Positions 1 through 9,335 of a DNA stretch of 64,000 nucleotides are shown one piece after another. The notes beneath the pieces were generated by a model. That model was not told the origin of the DNA and ran no database searches. It was given only the letters and a program-made list of their open reading frames with translations. Position numbers and translations under genes: made by a program. Source of the stretch: Aquibacillus koreensis (lineage in GTDB: Bacteria; Bacillota; Bacilli; Bacillales; Amphibacillaceae); NCBI RefSeq assembly GCF_025154055.1, contig NZ_JAOALK010000056.1, positions 271,662 to 335,661 of the forward strand. Reading direction: 5' to 3'. The stretch's first letter is position 1. Every line of letters begins with the position of its first letter.

Positions 1-329
1 TCAATTTTATTTTCATTTCTTTGGTTATTAATTGATGAGATTCTCTCGATTTTTCCAGAGTTGATATTCGAATCAGCATTCATGTTATTTCTTAATTTAT
101 CCAACTGCTCTTGTTTTTGTTCATAATAAGTTTGTACACGTGTACTACTTTGTTCTTCCTGTACATCACTTATTGTAGGACTTTCTGTTTGGTTTGGACC
201 AGAAGGAGATGGCGTCGGCCTCGGTTGCGGCCTTTTAGCTGGTTGATCATTATCGTCCTTCTTGAACATTCCAAACAGCCAACCAAGAGCAACTAGTATT
301 GGAATAATAGCTCCAAATAAATCTTCCAT
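1..329 (-). CDS. Hypothetical membrane-anchored protein downstream of floA, partial
   Basis: The gene runs off the left edge of the window; 109 codons are visible without a stop. It begins MEDLFGAIIPILVALGWLFG, one hydrophobic segment at residues 4-20, followed by a lysine/aspartate patch, a proline-rich stretch (residues 31-48) and a polar, probably helical tail. A GGGAGGG ribosome site sits just upstream of the ATG. It follows floA on the same strand, the position of B. subtilis yqfB, so it is probably the third gene of the nfeD-floA operon. The yqfB assignment rests on position only; I know no biochemical function. Confidence 0.7.
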   Translation of the reverse strand, partial: MEDLFGAIIPILVALGWLFGMFKKDDNDQPAKRPQPRPTPSPSGPNQTESPTISDVQEEQSSTRVQTYYEQKQEQLDKLRNNMNADSNINSGKIERISSINNQRNENKI

Positions 330-459
330 AAAAACCCTCCCTTCGAGGATTCAAGTGAATGATGTATCGTGACTCACGCACAAAAAATGTTCTTTCGACA
401 CGCATAACGAAAAGACACGGTGGTGTGCTAATGTGTCATTTTCGTCAGCAATGTATCAC

Positions 460-1449
460 TTATTCTTCATCTTCAGACTCATCTTTATTTATTTTGCCAA
501 TCGAATCACGCATATCCGTATCAGCATTAATGTTTTTATAATTCATATAATCCATTACACCCATGTTACCAGAACGTAATGCTTCTGCAAGAGCCAATGG
601 AACATCTGCTTCCGCTTCCACAACTTTCGCGCGCATTTCTTGAACACGAGCAAGCATTTCTTGTTCTTGTGCAACGGCCATCGCACGACGTTCTTCCGCT
701 TTCGCTTGTGCAATATTTTTGTCAGCCTCAGCTTGATCTGTTTGCAACATCGCACCAATGTTCTTACCGACATCCACGTCAGCAATATCAATCGATAGGA
801 TTTCAAAAGCTGTCCCTGCATCAAGACCTCTACTTAATACGTTTTTAGAGATAGAATCAGGATTTTCTAATACTAGCTTATGTGTTTTTGCACTACCAAT
901 CGTACTTACAACACCTTCACCAACACGAGCAATAACTGTATCTTCACCAGCACCACCGACTAATCGATCAATGTTGGCACGAACAGTGATTCTTGCTTTT
1001 GCTTTTACTTCAATACCATCCATAGCAATACCGGCAATAAATGGAGTTTCAATTACTTTTGGATTAACACTCATTTGAACAGCTTCTAGTACATCACGAC
1101 CAGCAAGGTCAATAGCTGCCGCTCGTTCAAATTTAAGATCAATATTCGCACGTTGAGCGGCAATTAATGCGTTTACAACACGGTCAACGTTACCACCCGC
1201 TAAGTAGTGACTTTCTAACTGGTTTGTATTTACATCGATACCAGCTTTATGTGCTTTAATTAACGGATTAATGACACGAGCAGGAACTACTCTTCTCAAA
1301 CGCATACCTACTAATGTGAAAATACTTACACGTACACCAGCAGCTAATGCACTAATCCATAGCATTACGGGAATAAAAGTGAATAATACCGCAACCGCAA
1401 TAATAATTACCCCAATTAATATAATTGGTAAAAGGTCTTGTAAATCCAT
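460..1449 (-). CDS. floA: Flotillin-like protein FloA
   Basis: FloA (YqfA) is a bacterial flotillin that scaffolds membrane microdomains and influences membrane fluidity. The product has 329 residues, close to the usual 331. A hydrophobic hairpin lies at residues 8-40, then the SPFH/band-7 region, then Glu/Ala-rich coiled-coil repeats (about residues 235-285), and an acidic tail. I chose the ATG at 1449 because an AGGAGG site lies 7 bases upstream; a longer reading from 1473 would place that site inside the gene. It follows nfeD by 26 bases, the classic NfeD-flotillin pair under a sigma-W-type promoter. Confidence 0.96.
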   Translation of the reverse strand: MDLQDLLPIILIGVIIIAVAVLFTFIPVMLWISALAAGVRVSIFTLVGMRLRRVVPARVINPLIKAHKAGIDVNTNQLESHYLAGGNVDRVVNALIAAQRANIDLKFERAAAIDLAGRDVLEAVQMSVNPKVIETPFIAGIAMDGIEVKAKARITVRANIDRLVGGAGEDTVIARVGEGVVSTIGSAKTHKLVLENPDSISKNVLSRGLDAGTAFEILSIDIADVDVGKNIGAMLQTDQAEADKNIAQAKAEERRAMAVAQEQEMLARVQEMRAKVVEAEADVPLALAEALRSGNMGVMDYMNYKNINADTDMRDSIGKINKDESEDEE

Positions 1450-1475
1450 GTTTTTTCCTCCTATATAATACATTT

Positions 1476-2804
1476 TTATATTTCACGAACGACGATTCTT
1501 GAACCTTCCACCTTTACAATTTTCACTGTAGCGTGGTCACCTATGAAACCGCCTTCGGAAACGACATCTAATCGTTCATCATCAAAGACCGCTGTACCAG
1601 ATGGACGGAGAGGCGTAACTGCTTCTCCTTGTAAACCTATTAAATCTAGACGATTTACCGTCGAGACGTAGCCTTTTTCTGTAGTGGTTGCATCACTAAG
1701 TATAATATGCTTAAATATACCTCGTTCTAAGCCTAGTCGTTTAAACAAAATAACTGAAACGATGATGGTTACAACCAATGCAATAGAAATACTTAACGCC
1801 ATATGACCAATATCGTACGATGACATAAATAATGATCCCACTACGGCGGCTATGCCTATAATCCCTAAAATTCCACCTGGTACAAAAAGCTCTGCGATAA
1901 TTAACCCAATACCTAATACTAACAAAATAATTGCTTCATAACCAGCTAATCCTGCAACGATATGACCATAAAAGAAAAGCACAAGTGATAATAGTCCAAT
2001 AGAACCCGGCACTCCAAATCCTGGAGAATATAACTCTACCACCAATCCTATGCTTGCTAGTGATAACAAAATAGGTACAACGATGGGATTTGTTATAAAA
2101 CGAGCTATTTCTTCTGCCACTGTGGGTTCACTTTCAACGACCTTTGCTTTAGAGAGGCCGAGCTCCGTTAGCAGTTCTGTACGATGTTGGACAATCGCTT
2201 CTGCATAGCCTACTTCTACAGCTGATGTTGGACTAAGTGTTAAAAACTCACCCTTAGGAGCACCATATTCTGATAAATCGATATCAGCATCTGCCATGGC
2301 TTTTGCATATAATGGGTCTCGACCTTTTGAAGTAGCTGCACTCTCCATAGCTGAAATCCATGCAGACTGTGCTTTTTTATCTGCAGCGTTACCATCTGAC
2401 GTAATAACACCACTTGCTCCCATTCTTGCAGTTGACGTCATATAAATGTTATCCGTATTTAATGCAATGTAAGAACCCGCAGATAACGCATCACTAGTAA
2501 TATACGATGTAGTGGTTATATCTAGATCCTGTAATAATGTGGCAATATTTCTAGCGGCGTCAACACGCCCACCTGGTGTATCAATTTCAAAAATAATATG
2601 ATCTGCATTTGCTTCCATCGCTTCATTAGTCGTCCTTTCGACAAATGCTTCCAAGCCTCGTTCTACTTCCTTTTCAATAGGAATAACGTAGACAATCTTT
2701 CCTTCGCCGTTTTCTTGTGCTTGTAATGGCGTTGCATAGAAAAGTGAGACAAAAGCACTTAAAATGATAAGGACTGTCCAAAGTTTAGATCTAGCGTTTT
2801 GCAC
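1476..2804 (-). CDS. NfeD-like membrane serine protease (YqeZ)
   Basis: NfeD1b-type protein of 442 residues. A signal peptide covers about residues 1-30. A ClpP-class (SppA/NfeD) protease domain follows, with the DTPGG motif at 75-79 and probable catalytic serine 111 in AGSYIA. About four to five membrane helices lie between residues 235 and 360, and a C-terminal OB-fold (NfeD) domain ends the protein. These proteins work with the neighbouring flotillin, probably cleaving stomatin/flotillin-type partners or helping membrane-stress adaptation. It is the first gene after the sigma-W-like promoter at 2839-2865, matching yqeZ of B. subtilis. Confidence 0.94.
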   Translation of the reverse strand: MQNARSKLWTVLIILSAFVSLFYATPLQAQENGEGKIVYVIPIEKEVERGLEAFVERTTNEAMEANADHIIFEIDTPGGRVDAARNIATLLQDLDITTTSYITSDALSAGSYIALNTDNIYMTSTARMGASGVITSDGNAADKKAQSAWISAMESAATSKGRDPLYAKAMADADIDLSEYGAPKGEFLTLSPTSAVEVGYAEAIVQHRTELLTELGLSKAKVVESEPTVAEEIARFITNPIVVPILLSLASIGLVVELYSPGFGVPGSIGLLSLVLFFYGHIVAGLAGYEAIILLVLGIGLIIAELFVPGGILGIIGIAAVVGSLFMSSYDIGHMALSISIALVVTIIVSVILFKRLGLERGIFKHIILSDATTTEKGYVSTVNRLDLIGLQGEAVTPLRPSGTAVFDDERLDVVSEGGFIGDHATVKIVKVEGSRIVVREI

Positions 2805-2838
2805 TTCCCACTCCTCCTTTCTACCAACATAGTAGTTA

Positions 2839-2865
2839 TACGTTTCAAAGAAAACTTAGGTTTCA
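2839..2865 (-). promoter_or_regulatory. Sigma-W (ECF)-type promoter of nfeD-floA
   Basis: On the minus strand TGAAAC (2860-2865) is followed after 17 bases by CGTA (2839-2842), matching the sigma-W consensus. In B. subtilis the yqeZ-yqfA-yqfB operon belongs to the sigma-W envelope-stress regulon, so sequence and context agree. Confidence 0.75.
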
Positions 2866-2931
2866 ATTTTTTATGTACACATCATTATTATTCTATATTT
2901 TATCTGAAATTATGAAAAGTCTAATACAATC

Positions 2932-2960
2932 AAAAATCCCTTGCCACATTGTGACAAGGG
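2932..2960 (-). terminator. Terminator of rpsU-yqeY
   Basis: A 10-bp stem (CCCTTGTCAC with GTGGCAAGGG, 3-base loop) is followed on the minus strand by ATTTTTG. Confidence 0.8.
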
Positions 2961-2997
2961 ATATGTTTGTTAGAACAATGAGTAATAGCTTTGGTAA

Positions 2998-3444
2998 TTA
3001 GCTTAAGAATTGCTGGACTAGTTGGTTTACTTGCCCACCATCTGCTTTGCCTTTTACTTTAGGCATTAAAGCGCTCATCACTTTTCCCATCTCTTTTTTA
3101 GAGGTAGCATCTACTTCTTTAATCGTTTCTAACACAATAGATTTTAGCTCTTCTTCTGAAAGCTGCTCTGGCATATATACTTGTAAAACTTTAATTTCAT
3201 CGATAAGTTTCTCTACAAGATCATCGCGTCCAGCTTCTTTAAATTCTTGGAGGGAATCTTTTCGCTGTTTTAACTCTCTAGATAAAACAGTGAGCTCTTC
3301 TTCTTCAGTTAATTCGTCCTTTCCAAGCTTAATAGCATCGTTTTGTAAAGATGCCTTAACCATGCGGATCACACTTAACTTGTCTTTTTCCTTATTTCTC
3401 ATGGCTTGTTTCATATCTTGGTTCAGACGTTCTACTAATGACAT
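2998..3444 (-). CDS. yqeY: GatB/YqeY domain protein
   Basis: A 148-residue stand-alone GatB/YqeY domain, normal length for the family. The fold resembles the C-terminal helical domain of the GatB amidotransferase subunit that contacts tRNA, but the function of free-standing YqeY is not established. The protein is helical and charged, with no membrane segment. It lies 30 bases downstream of rpsU and shares its promoter and terminator, the usual rpsU-yqeY pair of Bacilli. Confidence 0.95.
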   Translation of the reverse strand: MSLVERLNQDMKQAMRNKEKDKLSVIRMVKASLQNDAIKLGKDELTEEEELTVLSRELKQRKDSLQEFKEAGRDDLVEKLIDEIKVLQVYMPEQLSEEELKSIVLETIKEVDATSKKEMGKVMSALMPKVKGKADGGQVNQLVQQFLS

Positions 3445-3474
3445 AATCTCTTTACACCCTCTTAATCTTAACTC

Positions 3475-3648
3475 TTACTTACGCTTTCTAGCCGCCTCAG
3501 ACTTCTTCTTACGGCGAACACTAGGTTTTTCATAAAATTCTTTTTTACGATATTCAGCTAATGTACCAGATTTAGATACACTGCGTTTAAAGCGACGAAG
3601 AGCATCTTCAAGAGACTCGTTTTTACGAACGCGAGTAGTGTTTGACAT
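3475..3648 (-). CDS. rpsU: 30S ribosomal protein S21
   Basis: S21 of 57 residues, very basic, starting [20 protein letters not shown] and ending in a lysine/arginine-rich tail. The start at 3648 is supported by a GGAGGGAGGG site just upstream; a longer reading would add 15 non-conserved residues. Small-subunit protein near the mRNA exit region. A strong sigma-A promoter precedes it and yqeY follows. Confidence 0.98.
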   Translation of the reverse strand: MSNTTRVRKNESLEDALRRFKRSVSKSGTLAEYRKKEFYEKPSVRRKKKSEAARKRK

Positions 3649-3720
3649 GCAATTTCCCTCCCTCCGAAGCATACAACAAAATTCTGTGGACATATGTAGT
3701 ACAACACATGCCTCCCGACA

Positions 3721-3749
3721 ATTATAATATAATGATTTTTGCTGGTCAA
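3721..3749 (-). promoter_or_regulatory. Sigma-A promoter of rpsU-yqeY
   Basis: Minus strand TTGACC (3744-3749), 17-base spacer, TATAAT (3721-3726). About 70 bases upstream of the rpsU start. Confidence 0.85.
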
Positions 3750-3884
3750 CTTTTTTTAGTAAGGAAAATGAATATTTCCTTCAAAAGTCAATCCAGCCGG
3801 CATATATACATAAAAAAATTGTTTTATAAAGAAAAGTTACATGTTTACGAATCTTGTCCATAGAATGGTATAGAGGTGAAGAAG

Positions 3885-4814
3885 GTGGGAGATCTTGTTT
3901 CGTTAACAGCTGTATTTATTATGTTATTTTTTCTTGGATTAACTATTTTACGGACAGGCTTATATCAGTTGTCCTATGAAAAGATGACATATTTATTAAC
4001 TAACTTTACGCAGAACATTTACTTAGCCGTCATAACAGGAACGATTGCTACGGCAATTTTACAAAGTAGCTCTCTAATTATGGTACTAACTGTAAGCTTT
4101 GTAAGTATTGGATTTATTACATTCAGACAGTCAATTGGTATTATATTTGGTGCTAATATCGGTACCACAGTAACTGGTGAATTAATGGCCTTTTCTAACA
4201 TCATTCCTGAAACATCTTTTGTAATTATTGGAGCGATACTTCTCTTTATCAATAATCGAGCAATCTTTAGTATAGGAGCAATTTTAGTAGGTCTAGGAAC
4301 TATTTTCGTTGCACTCGATGGGTTTGAATCACTAGCGCCATTAATCACAAATATGCCAATCTTGTCGGAGAGTTTACTACATACGAACAATACACCGTCA
4401 TTTGGCGTGATCATAGGAACATTAGTAAGTGGTACCATTCAATCATCAAGTGCTACAATCGGGATAACGATGAGTATTTTAAACGAAGGGTTGATTACAT
4501 TACCTGTTTCAATAGCTATCGTGTTAGGTGCTAATATCGGAACGTGTATAACTGCCTTACTAGCAATAATTGGCACCAAAAAAGAAGCCAAACTAGTGGC
4601 CATGGGGCACTTTTGGTTTAATATAATTAGTGTTCTGATGTTTATTCCTTTCTTGGGTTGGTTATCGGATCTGGCACAGTTATTAGCTAGCGACGTGAAA
4701 GAACAACTCGCACACATTTCTTTATTGTTCAATATTTTTTCCGTTTTAATTTTCTTACCATTTGTAAATTTATTTGAAAAATTCATCTATAAGTTACATA
4801 GGAAAGCAGTATAA
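3885..4814 (+). CDS. Na/Pi cotransporter family protein (YqeW-like)
   Basis: Integral membrane protein of the Na+/phosphate cotransporter II family, 309 residues from the chosen start. Two inverted repeats each carry a QSSS signature (TAILQSSSLIMV near residue 60 and GTIQSSSATIG near residue 187) and a GANIGT motif (near residues 88 and 212), all family hallmarks, with about eight membrane helices. I prefer the GTG at 3885 because GAGGTGA (3873-3879) lies 5-6 bases upstream; a GTG at 3876 in the same frame overlaps that site. It corresponds to B. subtilis yqeW beside rpsU. Substrate is presumed phosphate; the C-terminal PhoU-like domain of longer relatives is absent. Confidence 0.88.
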   Translation: MGDLVSLTAVFIMLFFLGLTILRTGLYQLSYEKMTYLLTNFTQNIYLAVITGTIATAILQSSSLIMVLTVSFVSIGFITFRQSIGIIFGANIGTTVTGELMAFSNIIPETSFVIIGAILLFINNRAIFSIGAILVGLGTIFVALDGFESLAPLITNMPILSESLLHTNNTPSFGVIIGTLVSGTIQSSSATIGITMSILNEGLITLPVSIAIVLGANIGTCITALLAIIGTKKEAKLVAMGHFWFNIISVLMFIPFLGWLSDLAQLLASDVKEQLAHISLLFNIFSVLIFLPFVNLFEKFIYKLHRKAV

Positions 4815-4833
4815 TTATAATATTGAATAATTG

Positions 4834-4878
4834 AAAAAAGTAACACCTATCCGTTCGTGGAAGGTGTTACTTTTTTTT
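4834..4878. terminator. Bidirectional terminator between yqeW-like gene and deoC
   Basis: Stem AGTAACACCT / AGGTGTTACT flanked by an A-run on the left and an 8-T run on the right, so it can serve both convergent genes. It touches the last bases of deoC. Confidence 0.9.
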
Positions 4879-5548
4879 AATAATCCTCGTTGCTTTGTTG
4901 TCCCGCTATGATTTGAACCCCTGCGCTCGCACCTATACGTGTTGCGCCCGCCTTGATCATTGCTTCTGTATCTTCAAGGTTACGAACACCACCGGAAGCT
5001 TTCACACCCATTTCTGGTCCTACTGTATTACGCATTAAAGTAATATCTTCAATCGTTGCACCGCCCCCAGAGAACCCTGTGGATGTTTTTACATAATCAG
5101 CTCCGACTTTTTTAGCTAGTTCGCATGCGATTACTTTTTTTTCGTTTGTTAATAAAGATGTTTCAATTATTACTTTGGTTAAAGCTCTTCCTTTGGCCGC
5201 ATCTACGACAGCTTTTATATCTTTCTCAACCGTGTCGTAATCCTTCGATTTTAAAGCCCCAACGTTGATAACCATATCCACTTCTGTTGCACCATTTTTT
5301 ATGGCATTTTCTGTTTCAAATGCTTTCGTCTCAGATGTTGTAGCACCTAGAGGAAAGCCAATAACTGTACAAACCTTCACTTCAGAATCTTTTAATTGGT
5401 TGTAGCAATAAGAAACCCAGTAGGGATTTACACAGACAGAAGCAAATCCATGCTCACGGGCTTCCTCAACGATTTGATCAATTTTTGCTTTTTCTGTATC
5501 CGGTTTTAACTGCGTGTGATCGATCATTTTTGCAATATTTTGACTCAT
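4877..5548 (-). CDS. deoC: Deoxyribose-phosphate aldolase
   Basis: DeoC converts 2-deoxyribose 5-phosphate to glyceraldehyde 3-phosphate and acetaldehyde in deoxynucleoside catabolism. The 223-residue TIM barrel has normal length. The Schiff-base lysine is K154 (in [10 protein letters not shown]), with D91 and K183 completing the proton-relay set. It stands alone between the yqeW-like gene and mtaB, with its own likely promoter; B. subtilis keeps its deoC elsewhere. Confidence 0.97.
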   Translation of the reverse strand: MSQNIAKMIDHTQLKPDTEKAKIDQIVEEAREHGFASVCVNPYWVSYCYNQLKDSEVKVCTVIGFPLGATTSETKAFETENAIKNGATEVDMVINVGALKSKDYDTVEKDIKAVVDAAKGRALTKVIIETSLLTNEKKVIACELAKKVGADYVKTSTGFSGGGATIEDITLMRNTVGPEMGVKASGGVRNLEDTEAMIKAGATRIGASAGVQIIAGQQSNEDY

Positions 5549-5583
5549 ATTTGTCCCTTCTTTCGCTCAAGTTTTCAGTTCAC

Positions 5584-5613
5584 ATTCTAGCATTAACTTC
5601 TACAAAATACCAA
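5584..5613 (-). promoter_or_regulatory. Probable sigma-A promoter of deoC
   Basis: Minus strand TTGGTA (5608-5613), 18-base spacer, TAGAAT (5584-5589) with an upstream TGC extension. About 36 bases before the deoC start. Confidence 0.6.
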
Positions 5614-5746
5614 TATGACTGGAATGGAATTATTACTATTATGATTCGATATAGCTAGCAATAATATGTACAAGCAGACATGTATAGGCTTTTAACATAT
5701 TTTTATATAACCTCTGGCGTAAGCCAATATTCTCGATGAGCACAAT

Positions 5747-6055
5747 CACTGACTATAATTTGACCCGAGAGCTAATTACAGTCAGTGAAGTGCACGGTTA
5801 TAGACAATAATAAGACCCATTATAGACTGCAGTTGGGCTAGCCCTCGGTCTACAATTAGCTCTTCGTTCTCTTTCTTGTCCGAGGTTGGGCTAGCCTCGG
5901 ACTACAATTAGCTCTCCGTTCTCTTTCTTGTCCGAGGTTGGGCTAGCCTCGGACTATAATCGTTTCTTCAGTATTTTTTTGAGAGACGGTTACAATCAGT
6001 GAAGTGCATGAGTATTGACTATAATAAGACCCGATAGAAATTTATAGTCAGAGAA
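5747..6055. repeat. Intergenic repeat cluster: 52-53-bp tandem units and palindromic flanks
   Basis: The deoC-mtaB interval (5549-6175) has no gene. A unit starting GTTGGGCTAGCC repeats at 5832, 5885 and (partial) 5937, period 53 then 52. Each junction forms the hairpin TCCGAGG/CCTCGGA. The array is flanked by short inverted repeats: CACTGACTATAAT (5747-5759) against ATTACAGTCAGTG (5775-5787), and a phrase of the type TCAGTGAAGTGCA...AATAAGACCC near 5781-5820 and again near 5995-6033. No reading frame spans it. Confidence 0.85.
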
Positions 6056-6151
6056 GAGCACAAAATAGCTAGTGCACTGCAAAATATCTTATTTTTTTCA
6101 ATATATGTTACGTCGCATTTCACATCGAATATGCACAAATCAAAACAATAT

Positions 6152-6177
6152 AAAAAAAACCAGCAAGACTGGGTTTT
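6152..6177 (-). terminator. Terminator downstream of mtaB
   Basis: Minus strand hairpin with AACCCAG and CTGGTT arms followed by eight Ts, immediately after the mtaB stop. It probably ends the dnaK-dnaJ-prmA-rsmE-mtaB transcripts. Confidence 0.75.
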
Positions 6178-7528
6178 ATGATGATAATTCTACCTTATCA
6201 GTAATGCGAGGTTCATCCAATACTCTAACAAAGCTGCCTTCGTTGTATGGATAGCCCGCTTTATTTATTTTGACACGAACGATTTTTCCAATCATATCTT
6301 TTGTACCCTCAAACTTAACTTTTAAATAATTGTCTGAATAGCCTACTAAGATATGATCTTCACCATCAAAATACTCTTCTGGAATTACCTCTAGAACTTC
6401 TCCTTCAAACTTAGAAGCATATTCTTTCGCTTGTTGGTTCGATAGTTCAATCAATTGATGTACACGGTTATTTTTCACATCATCATCTACTTGGTCATCC
6501 ATGCGCGCTGCAGGAGTCCCAGTACGTCTTGAGAATGGGAAAACGTGTAATTCTGAATAACCTATTTCTTGGATAAAGCGGTATGTCTCCATAAATTCTT
6601 CATCCGTTTCACCAGGAAAACCTACGATCACATCAGAAGTAATCGCTAAATCAGGAAGTGCTTGTTTAATCCGATCTACTTTTTCTTTATAGAAAGCAGA
6701 AGAATATTTTCTTCTCATTCGTTCTAATACAGTGTCAGAACCAGACTGTAGAGGGATATGCAAATGGCGTACAATCTTCTCTGATTGATCTAATACATCA
6801 ATTACTTCATCCGTAATTTGACTTGCCTCAATCGATGAGATTCTAATTCGTTTTAATCCATCAACTTTTGTCTCAAGTTCGCGAAGAAGTTTAGCAAAGT
6901 TATAATCTTTCATATCTTCACCATATCCAGCTGTATGGATCCCTGTTAACACGATTTCTTTATATCCAGCATCTACTAACTGTTGTGCTTGTTGTAACAC
7001 ATTCTCAGGATCTCTAGAGCGCAATAAACCACGAGACCAAGGAATGATACAGAATGTACAAAAGTTGTTACAACCTTCTTGTATTTTTAATGAAGCTCTT
7101 GTTCTGTCTGAAAATACCGGCACGTCCATTTCTTCAAACACCCGGTTTTTCATAATATTAGATACACCATTAATCGGTTGATTTTTGTTTTTATGTTCTT
7201 CAATATAATCAATCATCTTCCCACGATCTTGTGTACCAACAACTACATCTACTCCAGGTATCTCCATAATCTCACCTGGGGATGTTTGGGCATAACAACC
7301 CGTTACACAGACAACAGCGTCTGGATTTTTACGTACAGCACGCCTAATAACCTGTCTACTTTTTTTATCTCCTGTATTCGTAACTGTACAAGTATTTATA
7401 ACATAAACATCGGAACCATGGTCAAACTCAACGCGGTCATAGCCGGCATTTTTAAACTTTTGCCAAATTCCTTCTGTTTCATAATGGTTTACTTTACAAC
7501 CTAATGTATGAAAAGCCACTGTTGGCAT
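6176..7528 (-). CDS. mtaB: tRNA t6A37 methylthiotransferase MtaB
   Basis: Radical-SAM enzyme that methylthiolates N6-threonylcarbamoyladenosine at position 37 of ANN-decoding tRNAs. The 450 residues contain an N-terminal UPF0004 domain with cluster-binding cysteines C11, C47 and C78, the radical-SAM motif CNNFCTFC (C153, C157, C160) and a C-terminal TRAM domain. A GAGGTGA site lies just upstream of the ATG, overlapping the rsmE stop region. It is B. subtilis yqeV, last gene of the heat-shock operon here. Confidence 0.96.
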   Translation of the reverse strand: MPTVAFHTLGCKVNHYETEGIWQKFKNAGYDRVEFDHGSDVYVINTCTVTNTGDKKSRQVIRRAVRKNPDAVVCVTGCYAQTSPGEIMEIPGVDVVVGTQDRGKMIDYIEEHKNKNQPINGVSNIMKNRVFEEMDVPVFSDRTRASLKIQEGCNNFCTFCIIPWSRGLLRSRDPENVLQQAQQLVDAGYKEIVLTGIHTAGYGEDMKDYNFAKLLRELETKVDGLKRIRISSIEASQITDEVIDVLDQSEKIVRHLHIPLQSGSDTVLERMRRKYSSAFYKEKVDRIKQALPDLAITSDVIVGFPGETDEEFMETYRFIQEIGYSELHVFPFSRRTGTPAARMDDQVDDDVKNNRVHQLIELSNQQAKEYASKFEGEVLEVIPEEYFDGEDHILVGYSDNYLKVKFEGTKDMIGKIVRVKINKAGYPYNEGSFVRVLDEPRITDKVELSS

Positions 7529-7532
7529 TTCA

Positions 7533-8285
7533 TCACCTCAATTCTTCAAAATGATAAGAAATACTAGATAAAAAATAGAGGGGCGCCGTCTCTGTTCTCA
7601 GTATTCTAGGTCCGAGCCTAACCGAACGAAAACCAGCTTCCTTTAATTGACTAACCTCTGCTTCAGAGAAGCCACCTTCTGGACCGATACACACAATAAC
7701 ACTCTGAGTGTCTTTAAGTGAATGCATTGCATTACTTAATTTCTCAAAGTGTGATGATCGTGCTTCCTCTTCATATGCAAATAGTTTAACATCATAATCA
7801 TTACTTTTCTCTAGTAGTTTTTGGAAGCTAACAACAGTGTCGACGACAGGAATACGAGATCGATGCGCCTGTTCACTAGCCTCTTTTACGATCTTCTTGA
7901 ATCTGTCCAATTTCTTAGCGGCTTTTTTTTCATCCCATTTCACTACCGATCGCGATGCTTGAAATGGGATAAATGAGGCTGCTCCTAATTCAGTTCCCTT
8001 TTGTAGGATCAGCTCTAATTTATCACCTTTTGGTAACCCTTGTGCAATTGTTACATCTACAGGTAATTCCACTTGTTCCTCTTTCCATTCTTGGACCTGA
8101 GCCGTCACATGGTCATTTGTCAGTTCCATTAACGCACAAACTGCGACCTTACCTTCTGGATGCGCACACAAAATGTGGTCTCCTTTTTCCATCCGCATAA
8201 CTCTAACAATATGATGAACATCATCACCAGTGATCTTCACATGGCCGTCTGCCCAATTAGAACTAGTAATAAAGTATCTTTGCAC
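7533..8285 (-). CDS. rsmE: 16S rRNA m3U1498 methyltransferase RsmE
   Basis: SPOUT-family methyltransferase that N3-methylates U1498 of 16S rRNA. The 250 residues have an N-terminal PUA-like RNA-binding part and a C-terminal knotted SAM domain with the family signatures IGPEGGFSEAE and LGPRILRTETA (about residues 195-233). It sits 15 bases after prmA and four bases before mtaB, clearly one operon (yqeT-yqeU-yqeV order of B. subtilis). Confidence 0.96.
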   Translation of the reverse strand: MQRYFITSSNWADGHVKITGDDVHHIVRVMRMEKGDHILCAHPEGKVAVCALMELTNDHVTAQVQEWKEEQVELPVDVTIAQGLPKGDKLELILQKGTELGAASFIPFQASRSVVKWDEKKAAKKLDRFKKIVKEASEQAHRSRIPVVDTVVSFQKLLEKSNDYDVKLFAYEEEARSSHFEKLSNAMHSLKDTQSVIVCIGPEGGFSEAEVSQLKEAGFRSVRLGPRILRTETAPLYFLSSISYHFEELR

Positions 8286-8300
8286 GAAAGGGTCACCTCC

Positions 8301-9239
8301 TTATTGTTTTTTTGCTGTAATAGAAATCCAATCTTCCATTTGATTAATTTCTACTATCTCAAAACCTGTTTCAATTAGTGCCTCTTTTACTAGTTGTTTT
8401 TTCGCTTGAATAATTCCAGATGTGATAAACATTCCGCCAGGCTTTAGCAAGTTGAAAGCATCTTTTTCAAATCGCAAAATAATTTCTGCCAATATATTAG
8501 AGACAATAATATCTACTTGGTTTGTAACATTATTTAGCAGGTTGTTCTGCTTGGAAATAATCTTGTCTTCTACTTTATTAATCTTTGCATTTAATTTTGT
8601 TGTTTTAACTGCGATCTCATCAAGGTCATAAGCGCTCACGTGACTAGCACCTAATAAAACAGAAGCAATGCTTAACACCCCTGAACCTGCACCGACATCA
8701 ATCACTTCATCCCCTTGTTGTATATAACGCTCCAAAGCCTGAATACTTAGAACCGTCGTAGGATGCGTTCCAGTCCCAAAGGCCATACCTGGATCTAACT
8801 CTATAATGAGCTCGTCACTCGATACCGGGGTATAATCTTCCCACGTAGGAGTAATCGTAACTTTTTCTGATATCTTTACAGGTTTATAGTACTTTTTCCA
8901 AGCAGTTGCCCAATCTTCTTCATTCACTTCACTTAACGTGATTTGGTTCATCCCTAAATCAATGTCGTAAAGTAGTAAGTTATTTATTGCTTGTTTGATT
9001 TCATCAACTGTTTCGCCTAGAAAGCTATTTACTGGTAAGTATGCTTTTAGGATGACACCTTCTTCTGGATAGTCATCCGGATTTAACTCATAAAGCTCTC
9101 CTAGTTGCGTGTCACGTTCCTTTACTAAATCATGTGGATCTTCAATAACAACGCCACTAGCTCCTGCTTCATGAAGTATGTTGGAAATTGGTTCAATTGC
9201 CTCATTAGTGGTATGGATACACAGCTCAGTCCACTTCAA
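8301..9239 (-). CDS. prmA: Ribosomal protein L11 methyltransferase
   Basis: PrmA trimethylates ribosomal protein L11. The 312 residues have an N-terminal substrate-binding domain and a class I SAM domain with VIDVGAGSGVLSIA (about 178-191) and NILAE (about 246-250). The start is a TTG codon (MKWTELCIHTT); the N-terminus aligns with other Bacillus PrmA sequences from exactly there although the upstream ribosome site is weak. It lies about 100 bases after dnaJ and just before rsmE. Confidence 0.95.
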   Translation of the reverse strand: MKWTELCIHTTNEAIEPISNILHEAGASGVVIEDPHDLVKERDTQLGELYELNPDDYPEEGVILKAYLPVNSFLGETVDEIKQAINNLLLYDIDLGMNQITLSEVNEEDWATAWKKYYKPVKISEKVTITPTWEDYTPVSSDELIIELDPGMAFGTGTHPTTVLSIQALERYIQQGDEVIDVGAGSGVLSIASVLLGASHVSAYDLDEIAVKTTKLNAKINKVEDKIISKQNNLLNNVTNQVDIIVSNILAEIILRFEKDAFNLLKPGGMFITSGIIQAKKQLVKEALIETGFEIVEINQMEDWISITAKKQ

Positions 9240-9335
9240 AAGATCAACTCATTTCGTCTTTTATTGATGACACATCCGTATCATGTCAACACCAAATGGA
9301 TATAATGAGATAGGTCCATTTATCCACTATACGTA

